Below, in pieces: positions 33,317-43,957 of a stretch of DNA of 64,000 nt. The DNA comes from Flammulina velutipes. Taxonomy: Eukaryota; Basidiomycota; Agaricomycetes; Agaricales; Physalacriaceae. A program made the position numbers and the translations under genes. The stretch's first letter is position 1. Every line of letters starts with the position of its first letter. Location of the stretch: contig CM022369.1 in the NCBI GenBank assembly GCA_011800155.1, positions 2,604,001-2,668,000 of the forward strand. The letters are read 5' to 3'. The notes under the pieces were generated by a model. That model had not been told where the DNA came from. It did no database searches and was given only the letters and a program-made list of their open reading frames with translations.

Positions 33317-34226
33317 ATGGGCGGCAAACAGTCGGTGCCAAAGATCACTTCTCAGGACAAGGCTATTCTCGAGTGAGTTGCATTAATGAATTCCTTCTAC
33401 AACTAACTATTCTGCAGTCTGAAATTACAACGCGACAAGTTACGACAGTACCAGAAGAAGGTCATACCTTGAAGCTTGATCCACTCTATACTCACCTCGA
33501 CCAGATTCAAGTGGTGCTAGACAGGGAACATGCCATCGCCAAACAACATCTCGCTGCGGGCCAGAAAGACAGGGCTGTCATAGCACTCCGCCGTCGAAAG
33601 TATCAGCAAAGTCTACTTGTCAAGACCGATGGACAACTCGAGAACCTCGAACAACTCGTACGGCCTCTTCCTGGTTCACAATTCAGGTCCTCAATTCCCT
33701 AGGTCTCTACCATCGAATTCTCCCTCGTCGAAGTATCGGTCATGCACGGTCTCAAGCAAGGCAACGAAGTCTTGAAGGAAATTCACAAGGAGCTCAACGT
33801 CGAGAGCGTCGAGCAACTCTTGGAGGAGACGCACGAGGCGCAGGCTTATCAGCAGGTATGCTCCCGTCATTGTCATTCCCTCGTCCTTGAACTAAACTAT
33901 CTCCAGGAAATCAGTGAGATGCTGGCCAACCAACTGTCACTCGATGAAGAGGACGCCGTCCAAGACGAACTTCGCCAACTCGAACAGATTGTGGTGGGTT
34001 ATCTCCGCTACGACCGTGGATGTGATGATCTTTATACCATTCATAGCTCTCGGAGGCGGAACCCACGAAGTTGCCAGATGCACCCACGGCAGAACCAGTG
34101 GTGTTCGAATCTCATCCCGATAGTACGCTCTTTCCATCTTCACCATCTCTGTTTCATCAACTCATTGTAGAAGCCGTACCAGTTCGCGCTGAAGAAGAGA
34201 GGGAAATGGTGGCTATTCCTGCTTGA
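33317..34226 (+). CDS. VPS20: ESCRT-III subunit Vps20 (CHMP6)
   Basis: Starts MGGKQSVPKITSQDKAILDL; Gly2 followed by K-Q-S is the N-myristoylation signal known for Vps20/CHMP6. The basic helix LKLQRDKLRQYQKKIQVVLD and KDRAVIALRRRKYQQSLL form the Snf7-type core, followed by QLEQLV(S)TIEFSLVEVSVM and HGLKQGNEVLKEIHKELNVE. The acidic C-terminal helix ends VPVRAEEEREMVAIPA. About 220 residues, the family's usual size. It bridges ESCRT-II to Snf7 polymerisation at endosomes during multivesicular-body sorting. Six or so introns of about 45-50 bases splice in frame. It diverges from the PPR gene with 84 bases between the ATGs. Confidence 0.9.
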
Positions 34227-34351
34227 ATTGCCTGTTCCATGGATCTGTACACATGTAGACTTACTCTATAATACATCGTTTCTAATATACTTTGTATTGT
34301 GCTTCTTGCCAGTGGGCATGTCATCTAGTATAATAACTATTACAGAACATC
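34227..34351. other. VPS20 3' region
   Basis: AT-rich 3' flank leading to the tRNA-like locus; nothing else recognised. Confidence 0.4.
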
Positions 34352-34434
34352 GGGCACTTTGCACAAGGGCAGCGCGTACCATTCGCATAGGCAGGTGATG
34401 GGTGAGGGCGTGGGTTCAATTCCTACAGTGTCCG
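34352..34434 (+). tRNA. tRNA-like sequence, Ala(CGC)-like, possibly a pseudogene
   Basis: An 83-base stretch has a full 7-bp acceptor stem (GGGCACT/AGTGTCC). It also has a 5-bp T arm with canonical loop (GTGGG-TTCAATT-CCTAC, a good B box), an A-box-like TTTGCACAAGGGC, and the loop TTCGCAT, which is the usual anticodon loop of tRNA-Ala(CGC). The D stem has a mismatch. The anticodon stem pairs poorly unless about 10 bases (TAGGCAGGTG) after position 37 are an intron, and even then only three pairs form. It may be a decayed tRNA, a tRNA-derived element, or a real intron-bearing gene. Confidence 0.35.
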
Positions 34435-35242
34435 GTATACGTGCTAAGATGATTATTTTTTGTGGCGCTGTCAGTGACTGGTCGAAAGACATTGAGCCTG
34501 CCTTACACTGACAGTAATCCCTTGTAAGTACTTGTAGTTAATCTTTCCGAGTTCTATTTTGTCCCATAATCTATGTCCTATTTGTAAGTAAATGACATTG
34601 GCACTTAACGCATGCGATATTCTTAAGGGATACGACAAAAAGTTCGGAGCCCACCTTCAAAATTTGAGACGATTTCTTAGCCTACCTAACCCATTTCACA
34701 GGTAGAAGGCAAACAAGTCCCCGTCCTTGGTAAAGCAGGGCATCGTCTGAAAGGCGGAAGTCTTGTGATCGCACCTAATCCCGCGCCACACTCACCCTCA
34801 TAGCGCCCCGTGTTCGATCATCTTGGTACGCAAATGAACGTGTGGAACTTGAAGATAGCTGAAGCGGCCCTTGGCCTGGCTATCTATAAGGCGGCTTAGT
34901 GGTCGTCGTCTCTCAACTCCTACAAGCGCACAACGGGGCCGTCTCCTTCTTCCAACATCAGTGCTAAGGCATAGCAAATATTATTTTGTACACAAATATA
35001 CCAACGACTATGTAGACAGCAGGAATCAACGACAAACAGAACAGCAAAACGGTAAAAAGCAAACTACAAAACAAAATATAGGTAGACATGTGTAGACAGC
35101 AAACAAACAAAACAGGAATAGAAGACGCAAAGGTAGTAGCACGATTCAAAAGCGATGCGATGTGAGATAACAGGACAGCAAAAACGAAATAGCGCGATAA
35201 CGGGGTAAAGAAAACGAAAATACGTTACCTCTATACATTTTG
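34435..35242. other. Intergenic, A-rich right half
   Basis: No gene recognised. From about 35000 the plus strand is A/C-rich with a loosely repeated TGTAGACAGCA (near 35010 and 35092). Read on the minus strand it is a T/G-rich 3' flank of the forkhead gene. Confidence 0.45.
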
Positions 35243-36383
35243 TCATTCAGACTGGCGACCAGCGGGGTAAGGGCTGCCCCGGCGTCTCGTGTCTCGGTGG
35301 TGGCGATGGCGGCCAGGTGGTTGGACGTAGGGAGACGGTGGGTCGGGATACACACGAGCCCACCCCCCAGAGCGATGCTCACAGATCTGTGGCGCAACCG
35401 GTCCGTCATCCCGCGGTGAACCGGATTCATCCGTCAGGCTTCGAACAGTGCTCGAGTAGGGGGGAGGTGGCGTCGACGACGACACAGACGAAGTAGACGT
35501 TGAGGCTGCCCATTCTGCTTCGTCATCCTTGGCAATCATCTCGTCGTACACCGATGCGCGCCCTGTGGGTCTGACTCTACTTTGGCTGGTAGTGACCTTG
35601 CCTTTGGCGGTACGCCTCTTCCTTGGACGTTTGGTATCATACGCGTGGGTGATATCCAACGTCCAATAGTCGCCTTGGCCCGGCTCAGCTACAAGACGGG
35701 GGATTTTGGCAAACATGGCGTGAAAGGAGAGCAAGTGGCGCAACGATCCCTATATGTCATATTCATTCAATACACGAAACTTTCCATGGGAAAGGACATA
35801 CGTTGAACTTGGTCTCATTCTTCCCAAAGAACGGGAATCTCTGCGTTATCGCCAGGCGAATTTCGTGTAATGTAGCTTTGTGAGCGTAATTGCCATATAT
35901 GGCAAGTGTTGCGAGGGTGTGTAATGTGTATGATGGTCGAACGTCGTTTGAGAGCGGATCGGGGAGGACATAGAGGTTTACTGGTGTGTCTGGAGGGACT
36001 TGGAATTCGTTACGGAGGAAATCACCGGCGTCGGGGTAGGGAGAGACGTAGATAGTCGGAGAGACGCACGGTGGCGGGATGCTGGGCCGGGAAGGCCTCA
36101 GAGCGGGAGATGGAGAGTGGATAGGGCTGGGATTGGCATGAGGAATACGATCTTCGTGTAAGAGAAGCGGGGATTGAGGGTAGGGGAGGTTTGTGCACGG
36201 TGGCGTTGGGAGGTGTCGGAGATCGTACGCTGGTCGTTGAGGCGGGTAGGGTAGATAGTGGGGAAACGACGCGTTGGTAGTGGACAGTGCGCGTCCCGGT
36301 GGCATGCCGTATGGTAGACGAGCAAAGTGTTGAGGAGAATCAAGCCTTTCGGTGGGGTATGGCGGTGGCATGGCAGGCGTCAT
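35243..36383 (-). CDS. Forkhead (winged-helix) transcription factor
   Basis: About 360 residues in two exons. ATG at 36383 (MTPAMPPPYPTERLDSPQHF) was preferred over an upstream ATG that would add a hydrophobic stretch unlike a nuclear factor. The N-terminal half is Pro-rich. The forkhead domain reads RPSYTLHTLATLAIYGNYAH, ATLHEIRLAITQRFPFFGKN, then across the intron (about 35755-35806) KFNGSLRHLLSFHAMFAKIP, ending GQGDYWTLDI and the basic wing TKRPRKRRTAKGK, a likely nuclear localisation signal. Forkhead factors bind DNA through helix 3. Here the usual 'W.NS.RHNLS' is FNGSLRHLLS. Targets are unknown. Confidence 0.85.
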
Positions 36384-36810
36384 CCGACAAAGAAAGGGCA
36401 AGTTAATGAAGAAAGAAAGAAAAGGTAGGAGAAAGGAGAAAGAAGAGAAGAATGCCAACGAAAGAGCGTGTTGGCGGTATAAGTACACGAGCCCGTCCCG
36501 ACCAAGACCGCTTCCGTGTACTAATTTTCAGAGAACAAGGGAACAAGCGATAAGTTGCCGTTTGATGGAAGACGCGATCTCCCCTGGAATTTATTGATGG
36601 ATGCCACGCATATGGACCCACACAAGACGAAATTTACCATATGTGGAAGAAGGAAGCCTCTGATATTGCCAGGATAGGTTAAAGTACGAGGCGTTTGAGG
36701 CCTACCGGTGGGCTCGATGCCATGAGGCGGACACGAGGCACTCCATTTTTGACACTGAGTTCCTCTGTGGCGCACATCGATCGCAACGAACGTGACCTAA
36801 AATCTTATAT
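36384..36810. other. Promoter region of the forkhead gene
   Basis: Lies between the forkhead start and the ABC transporter stop, both minus strand. It includes a purine-rich tract (plus strand) at about 36400-36450. No motif recognised. Confidence 0.45.
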
Positions 36811-39800
36811 TTATACAGCAACAGCACCCTCTAGATCTTCTAATGATATATTCGAGCGTTCACAAAGGTTACGGAAAGCTCCACCCTCCACCTTGAACAG
36901 GTTTAATGGCGTGTCGAATTCCTTGGAAAAGGTTACATGAAGGCTTACAGCAAGATAGACGATCTGGCGCTTACCGCGATGGTACCGCCATCCAATACAA
37001 GGACGCGGTCGTACGAAATGATGGTTCGGAGACGATCTGGCGATCAGGTCGGAAAATACTCCAGGTCGCTCTCGAGAGTACGTACGGGCGATGCATAGCA
37101 AAGTCTTGTCTCTGAATTCCGTCTGGATAGTCTGCTGGATCTTGTGGTCGGTCTCCACGTCGACGGAAGCACTGAGTAATAGGTCAGTGTCATAGTCAAT
37201 CCCGACGTGGAGATGTCAGGTTCTTACGTAGCTTCGTCTAGAATCACAATCTTAGAGTCCTTGACCAAAGCGCGCGCTAAACTCAACAACGACCGCTGTC
37301 CAACACTGAAGTTTGCGCCTTCAGTTTCGACTGGCGTATCCAACGTTATCTTGAACTGCTGTGTGTCCGCTGCACCAATAGCGGTGGGAAAGTCTCTTTC
37401 AACGAGGAACGAACGTTGCAAAGCGCCCCAAAGGCGGGCATCATCGTACATGGAGAATGGGTCTAACGTCGTCCGAACCGTTCCTGCAAACGAATGACGG
37501 TCCAGTCATTGTGTCGGGAGGGGAAGGTTACACATACCACTAAACAGGGTGGGCTGTTTCAAGTGTCAACCTTCAGTTCTCCATTGCGAACATTAACAGA
37601 CTTACATCCTGCGGAATAAGGGCCATTCGAGTTCGAAGATCCGTCAGGCCCATTTTCGAAATGTCCAACCTGCAAAGCCGGGATCAATGCACTACTTCTC
37701 GAGAGAGAACAAGCGTAGAGCATACCCATCAACGGTGATAGTCCCTTCAAATTCCACGATACGGAGTAGTGCTAGAATGAGAGAAGATTTTCCGGCTCCA
37801 GTCCGACCAACAATACCTATCTTTTCCCCTGCGCGGACCTCCATGGATATGTCTCGAAGAACTTTGGGTAGACCAGGACGGTAGGACATGCTGACGTCGC
37901 GAAATGTGATTTCGCCTTGACTAGGCCATTCCCGGGGTGGACGGGCATCTTCGATGACATGGGGTGCCTCTTGCTCTGTGGCGTTCCCTTTGCTGAAGTT
38001 GACAACTATTAAATCCACAGATCCAAGATTAACAAACGGAAGCAATGGTAGCGGGTTTCTCACCTCGCTCAACGGCATTCATGTAACCCTGGATGTTGAC
38101 GTTAAATGAGGACGTAGAAGACAGCGACAAGAAATACCTCAACCTCTGCAGACTGCCTTGTCATCATGCCGTAGAGCTGCGTGAGATTGGCTGAGATACC
38201 CGTGAGTAAACTATGACAGACAGACAGACGTAATGGTAGCACGAACTTGAATAAGTCAGGACGAGCCCCACTTGGGCAGGGCTTATTCCCGAGACGCCGA
38301 CAACAGCGAAAACAGCGATCTAAAATGCACGTTAGAAGGTCTATAAGAGCTTGATATTACCCTGGTGCGCACACAAAACACCAAAAAAGCTCCAAGGGAG
38401 TCTAGCCGAACAGCCAACCATCTAATTGCTAGCCTTCAGTATGTCAGGAGCAGGCAGGCAAAGTGTACTTCACCTCTGATTGGTGACCGTCAGCAGGAGG
38501 GCCCTGTTCTCGAGATCAATAAAGAATTTGTTGTCGTCCACAAAGCGATCAATCTCCCCGTAGCTCCGTATCGTAGGGAGCCCTAGAGAGGATTTAGAAC
38601 TTCAATGAAACCATTGTGGTCACCGCCTACCAGTCAACGACTCAGAGAAGTGGGCGTAAGTCAACGAGCGAAGCATGCCATCTGTTACCAGTATCAGCTA
38701 GAACACAGACGTCGAACAAATTGAAGATATCTCACCTAACCGCTTCATTTCACGAGCACTGGCTCTATAAAATGAGGAGAAGTAAGCGTATCCGAACGCT
38801 ATCACGAAGGCAGCGATGACTTGAACAACACTTGTCAGATATGCCGTCGAGGACTAAGAATTTACAAGTCCTCACTGAAGTAATATTGCAGCACCGTGAT
38901 GATGATGACAGAACCTAAAACGTTTGCAAGAGTTATGACGACTAGTATTCCATAAACCTTGTGAGTATTCATGGGGATGAAGGTCGTTGTGTGAACTCAC
39001 ATAAACGCATGGAATCTATGATAAAATGGGTAAGTAAAACTACCGCAGGTTGATATCAGCTTACTGGGTAGCTGATTGTCAATGGCTGCATCCGACAAGT
39101 GATGAGGACTGTATCATGTTCAACCTGAGGGAAGCCAAGACGTACAATCAATGTCCTTTCCGAAAATACCCATGATGCGACCAGTAGGCTAAGAGACTGT
39201 GAGTATGTGTTACGAGCGATCCAGCTGCTCAACGTACAGTAGTATCAAAGAACGCCATAGTAGCGTGGAAAATGTGCCAGACAGCCTCGTTATGCAGATT
39301 CTTGGAAACGAACGTGGACACGAAATCGAGTGCAAGGCCACTATGTTTGCCAAAATGTCAACCCAATGAACCAATCTTGCACGGCGACATACACTGCCAT
39401 AGTGAAAATGGATTGTGATATCCCGAGACCTGCATAGAGGCCCTGATAAAACGAGAAGGGCCGATTGAAGTAGTTTTCTTGCCACCACACAAGCGTGTAT
39501 GTGCTTAATATCTGGCTGCCTTGCATGATGACTATCGCGATCAGCGAGAGTGGGCCCGTTAAGTACGCCTGCCCGGCCACGAGATAACTTCGATAAACTG
39601 CAAAAAGTAATCATCAAGCCATCCAAGCAACAATGAGGGCATGATACATACCAGACCAGGACATAGATCCCGTACTTCGCTTTTCTTTCACTATCAACCG
39701 CCCTTCCAATTTCCCACTGCCTCCTGCACGACTCACTAGATCCGACTTCGCCTTCGCATCTTTGATGTCGACGTCGACGGAAGTCGGCGACTCTTCGGGG

Positions 39801-42800
39801 GATTCAGAGGAGCCACTGCTTCCACCGAACTCTTTAGCCAGACGTGCAAAGTCTCCACCGTCGGAGATAAGTTGAGTGTATGATCCTTCTTCAACGATGC
39901 GTCCATTGTCCAGAGTGTAGATTCGATTACAATGGGAGAGGAAGTGGAGAGCGTGTGTCACTAAGATTACGGTTTTGCCGGCGCTTGCCAGCGGAAGAAT
40001 AGCCTCGTGGAACAGTGTTCTTCCAACATGAGCGTCAACTATACCAGTGTAAGTCAGTCATGCAAATAAACTCGTATGAAGATAGACGAACCCGCGGAAA
40101 GAGGGTCATCGAACAAGATAATGTCGGCGTCGTAATACAGCGCCCTAGCAATGTTGACCTGTTTACTCATCTCTCAGCCGATCTGAATGCTAAGACAGTT
40201 GTAAGGCCTACCCTTTGCTTCTGACCACCACTTAGATTGATACCTTTCTCGCCGATCTACATAATGGTCAACAACTATCGGACGCCGCATATAAGAGGAT
40301 TTACCTCAGTCAAGTCTCCGTCTGGTAACATTTGGAGATCGGGTACCAAACAAGCACTTTCCATGGCGGTCCAGTACCTGCCCTCGTCGAAAGGTTGTCC
40401 AAAGACCACGTTGTCCCTCTGTGCTATTGTCAACATTGGATGATGAATGAGATGCGACACTACGTACCAGAGTAGCATTCTGGATCCAGGCTGTCTGTGG
40501 GCAGTATGCAACCCGTCCACCAAAGGAAAATGTGCCTTCTGACAATTTCATTTCGCCAACCAGTCCTTGAAGAAGGCTCGACTATAAGGAGGGGTCAGGG
40601 ATATGGGACTGCAGACTGCATGAACGACTACCTTTCCGCTGCCTACTCTCCCAACGATAGCCACCAAACAACCCCGAGGAACATCCAAGTTGACATTCAT
40701 TACACGGAAAGGTACTTCTGTTGGCTCTGAATAGTCAGACTCGGACTTATCGCTACCGTCGTCATCGCCTAATCGATCCTTAGACGGGGGCATATCGTCC
40801 TTCCACGCCATTTCCCATTGAAAAGTGGCGTTTTGAGCATGCAGTGCAGGAGTTTGGTCGATATCCACAACAAAGGCGGCACCCTGCCTAACCTTGGCGT
40901 GAAATAGGCCGGTAAGGCGCTCGAGAGCATTGATAGCGTCGGCAGTCATTGACAAGGAACGCGGTAAGAACATCATGGGCTGGCGTAGGAGCTATGGCCA
41001 CTCACGTCAGATTTGTTAGTACCGACAAATGACATGCAAACGAACCTGGAATAAGCTCAAAGAGGCGAAGATGATGGCAGCGTCGAAGTCCGAGGTGGTG
41101 CTTGTATACGTGACAAAGGCTACAGTCGAGGCAAGCACAGGAATTGAGTACGCGAAGGCAGTACTACATATACCATCAACATTAGGTTTGAAACGGACGA
41201 GGGTAAGACTAGCTTACTTCAGGGACTGCGCATGGTGCATTTGTCGTATGCCCTTCAGTTCATTTTTCCTTGTTTCGAAGATTCCTGTTGTGAGGTTTGT
41301 AGAAGCCGAAGAGAGATGCTACAGGAAAGTCTCACGTTTGAGGAATGGTACTTCGTAAGAAAAGTATTTCACAATCCTCATGGCATCTTCGTCGAGAGAT
41401 AAGTCAAGGTTTATAGATCAAGATGTAACTCTTACTCAGAACTTCAAGGAGTGTTTTCGCTCGCTGGTCTGTGTAGTTCATAGACCCCGTTCGAATTGTG
41501 AAACGATGGGCCATCACTCGCTCTTGTAGTGGGGCAACGAGAAAGAATAATAAGAAACCTGTCAGAGCCGAAGGACCTAACTACAGGAGCTGAATCAAGA
41601 CTTCGAGCTGTGGGAGCGGTATCACATACCTGAACGAGGAGAATGATCAAGCAAACAAGTACTTGTATAGGTGCCGTCCAACCTAATAGAGCGTTAAAGA
41701 TACAAGAAGGCCATCTAGTTTTTCGTACATACCAGCATGCTACACGTCCAAGGATTTCAGAGATGGGAGTGAGGGAGGACGAAAACGACTCACAAACCAC
41801 TGTGCTGCAGCATCGATTCGACTTACCTACTCAGAATTTGAGTGGCGTTCACTAAGATGCCTGAATACTTACATCGGTTGATATGTGGTTGATCAGTGCA
41901 GAATTCGTGTATTGGGTCCTAGATTCCCCAGATAGCGTGACACCTCGCTTGTATATCGAGTTGATCAGAGCCGCTCGTGCCAGTGCACCAGTCGTCATAG
42001 ACCGCCAGAAGAACTATGAGAAGCAGCGTTTAGTAAAACCCATCAGTCCCCTGTCCAGTCGACAAACCTGATGTTGTGTCAAACTGCTGACGATGGTAAG
42101 ACAGAAGATGCCTATTGCCATTCCTATTCCCTTCCCAATGTTAGGTGGGGGAATTCCATCACGACTGGCAGAGGCACGGTCTTTGGCAAAATTGATGATG
42201 GCCTGTAGAACATGAAATTAGGTGAATTGGAGACAAGAGCTTTAATGTGCGACCTTGATCAAGAGTGGGCCCATCATTTGAGTCGTGTCTCCAAATACCT
42301 GGACAAGATGAGCATACAAGAGATGAGAGTAAGAACGAAGTCACTTTGAACGCGCCTCCGATCCAGAACATATGTCCAAAGACGTCGTTGAGCGCCCATG
42401 CAAGGCTAGCAGCCTTCTTCCCGCCGCCATTCTTCCACTCCGCTTCCAAAGTTGACCGCCGTGTCTTGTAGTTGGTGCCAGACCACATGCTCTGTATCGT
42501 CCATTGGACGCATTTCGTTATACTGGGATTGATGTGACCTGCTTCCAGTTCAACATTCCAGTCGTGGGCCTTTTGGCTTCGTCGTTCCCAAGCATCATCT
42601 AATTGTTTGGACAATAAGCCGGATTCATGTGAAGGATGAACTCTCCACAAGTCGGGGGCCTGTAATGTCCTCTGATAACCTAACACCTGTTGTCATAATA
42701 AGATGAATAGAGGAAGCCTGAAGTGGGTACAGAGAGACTGGCCATCAAAGGCGTAATCCACGAGTACGTGAGTTTCGACAGTAAAGACGCGTCAACGAAG

Positions 42801-43233
42801 GGTGTGATCTGCTTAAATTGGTCATTATTCTTTGAATCGAGAGACAGTCACGGCATACAGGTGCATCTGCCAGAGATGTTCGTGGAGGAGGGGGTGCATT
42901 CTTGGGAAGCCTGGCCAGAATTCAGCGACACGAAGACGTATTGGGGGCATTGAGACCCACCATAATTTCCACCATGTCGTCCGCGTTCGATACTTTTGTT
43001 CTCCAGCATCAAGTTCCAGTCGGTCCATAGCAGCGCGCGGAGTAGACCTTTTCTCTTTCAAGCCAGTCTCGTCCATCTTACAGTCGTGGTCCTAAAGAAA
43101 GAGAGAGAGAGAGCACCTTGGTAAGCATGGTATTATCTTTGTCGATGATAAGCCAATTGTCATGCACGTCCGATGTGCCGTCGCTTCTTCGAGATTCAGA
43201 GAAATATGTGAACAACGGTCGATTCAGAGCCAT
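36811..43233 (-). CDS. ABC transporter, ABCC (MRP/YOR1-like) full transporter
   Basis: More than 20 small exons encode a protein of roughly 1,500 residues, from [20 protein letters not shown] to [11 protein letters not shown]. Layout is TMD1-NBD1-TMD2-NBD2. NBD1: [20 protein letters not shown] (Walker A, split by an intron), [15 protein letters not shown] (Q loop), [17 protein letters not shown] (signature), [15 protein letters not shown] (Walker B). NBD2: [51 protein letters not shown] and [15 protein letters not shown] Ser/Glu-rich linker (39760-39860) joins the halves. TMD1 includes [20 protein letters not shown], typical of ABCC. Yeast YOR1 and other ABCC proteins export organic anions and drugs. 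It is divergently paired with the NIS siderophore synthetase, so export or vacuolar handling of a carboxylate siderophore is a reasonable inference. Confidence 0.88.
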
Positions 43234-43957
43234 TGGCTTGAGTATTTAGTGCTGTAATTGAATAGTAAACGTCGACAGCCAAATGTTCGAGCTGTTGGAA
43301 GGACATGTTGAAGAAGGTTGAAGAAAGTTTATTCAGAGCTGGAGGTGCAATCGGCCCACATCGGCCGGAAATCATAAATTCTCACGCTCCGGTGATTTCA
43401 ACGTCCCAGCATGTCCTTGCAATCCACGCTCTTACTTAGCCAGCGACTCTGTTCTTCTAACGCTCTGAAAGGCTACTGAGAATTCTAGAACAACTGGAGA
43501 AGAAATATGTCTACGACTCGGAGGTTCTTGTGAGTCTCAACGTGCACATATACACACCTCGACCTCACCCCGAAGGCTCGCGATTCTACGAGTCCCCGTC
43601 TCCGCTAATCTGATAAGGAGCTATCTGAGGATCCTTTTGCATCCTTGCCCTGTCATCAATCAACTGATGCTAATCTTGACTTGATCTTGAGCTTTCCGTG
43701 GATCTATCCCATCTCGGGACCTGTGTGTGTAATTAAAACCGTGAACTTGCAGTACGTCCAACATTTGGGGATCACATCAACAATTTCTAACCGACAAAGC
43801 GGGCATTCCTACCACATCTCAGACTGGTCTGGACGGGGAGCAGCTCGTCCCACTTTTGTCGGCAGTTAGTTCCGCGGTTGATACAAATACCGGCATGGCA
43901 GGATACATTTGGAAAGGTCTCTGACTTGTGCTCAACCGTCATCTCATCCGATTCGAG
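43234..43957. promoter_or_regulatory. Shared divergent promoter of the ABC transporter and NIS synthetase genes
   Basis: 724 bases lie between the two start codons. Contents seen: an exact ATCTGATAA at 43608-43616, and a CAGATAG (reverse strand) nearby at about 43622-43628. A short inverted motif CGGCC/GGCCG sits around 43350-43365. No gene of its own was found. Confidence 0.55.
43608..43616 (+). promoter_or_regulatory. Putative iron-responsive GATA factor site (ATCTGATAA)
   Basis: The nonamer equals ATCWGATAA, the extended consensus for the Urbs1/SRE/SreA/Fep1 class of fungal iron-responsive GATA repressors. It lies 342 bases before the NIS synthetase ATG and 375 bases before the ABC transporter ATG, so one site could serve both genes. 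Binding is inferred. Confidence 0.5.

Noticed and set aside
34700..34800. A second tRNA, suggested by a CTGAAAG loop (Phe-like GAA anticodon) near 34740
   Set aside because: The flanks do not form an acceptor stem and there is no TTCRA T loop at the right distance.
43090..43110. (GA)n microsatellite
   Set aside because: Short simple repeat inside an intron of the ABC transporter gene; nothing further to say.
43645..43869. Small plus-strand frame in the ABC/NIS promoter
   Set aside because: It begins with TTG, not ATG, and has no motif or plausible splice into the NIS gene.
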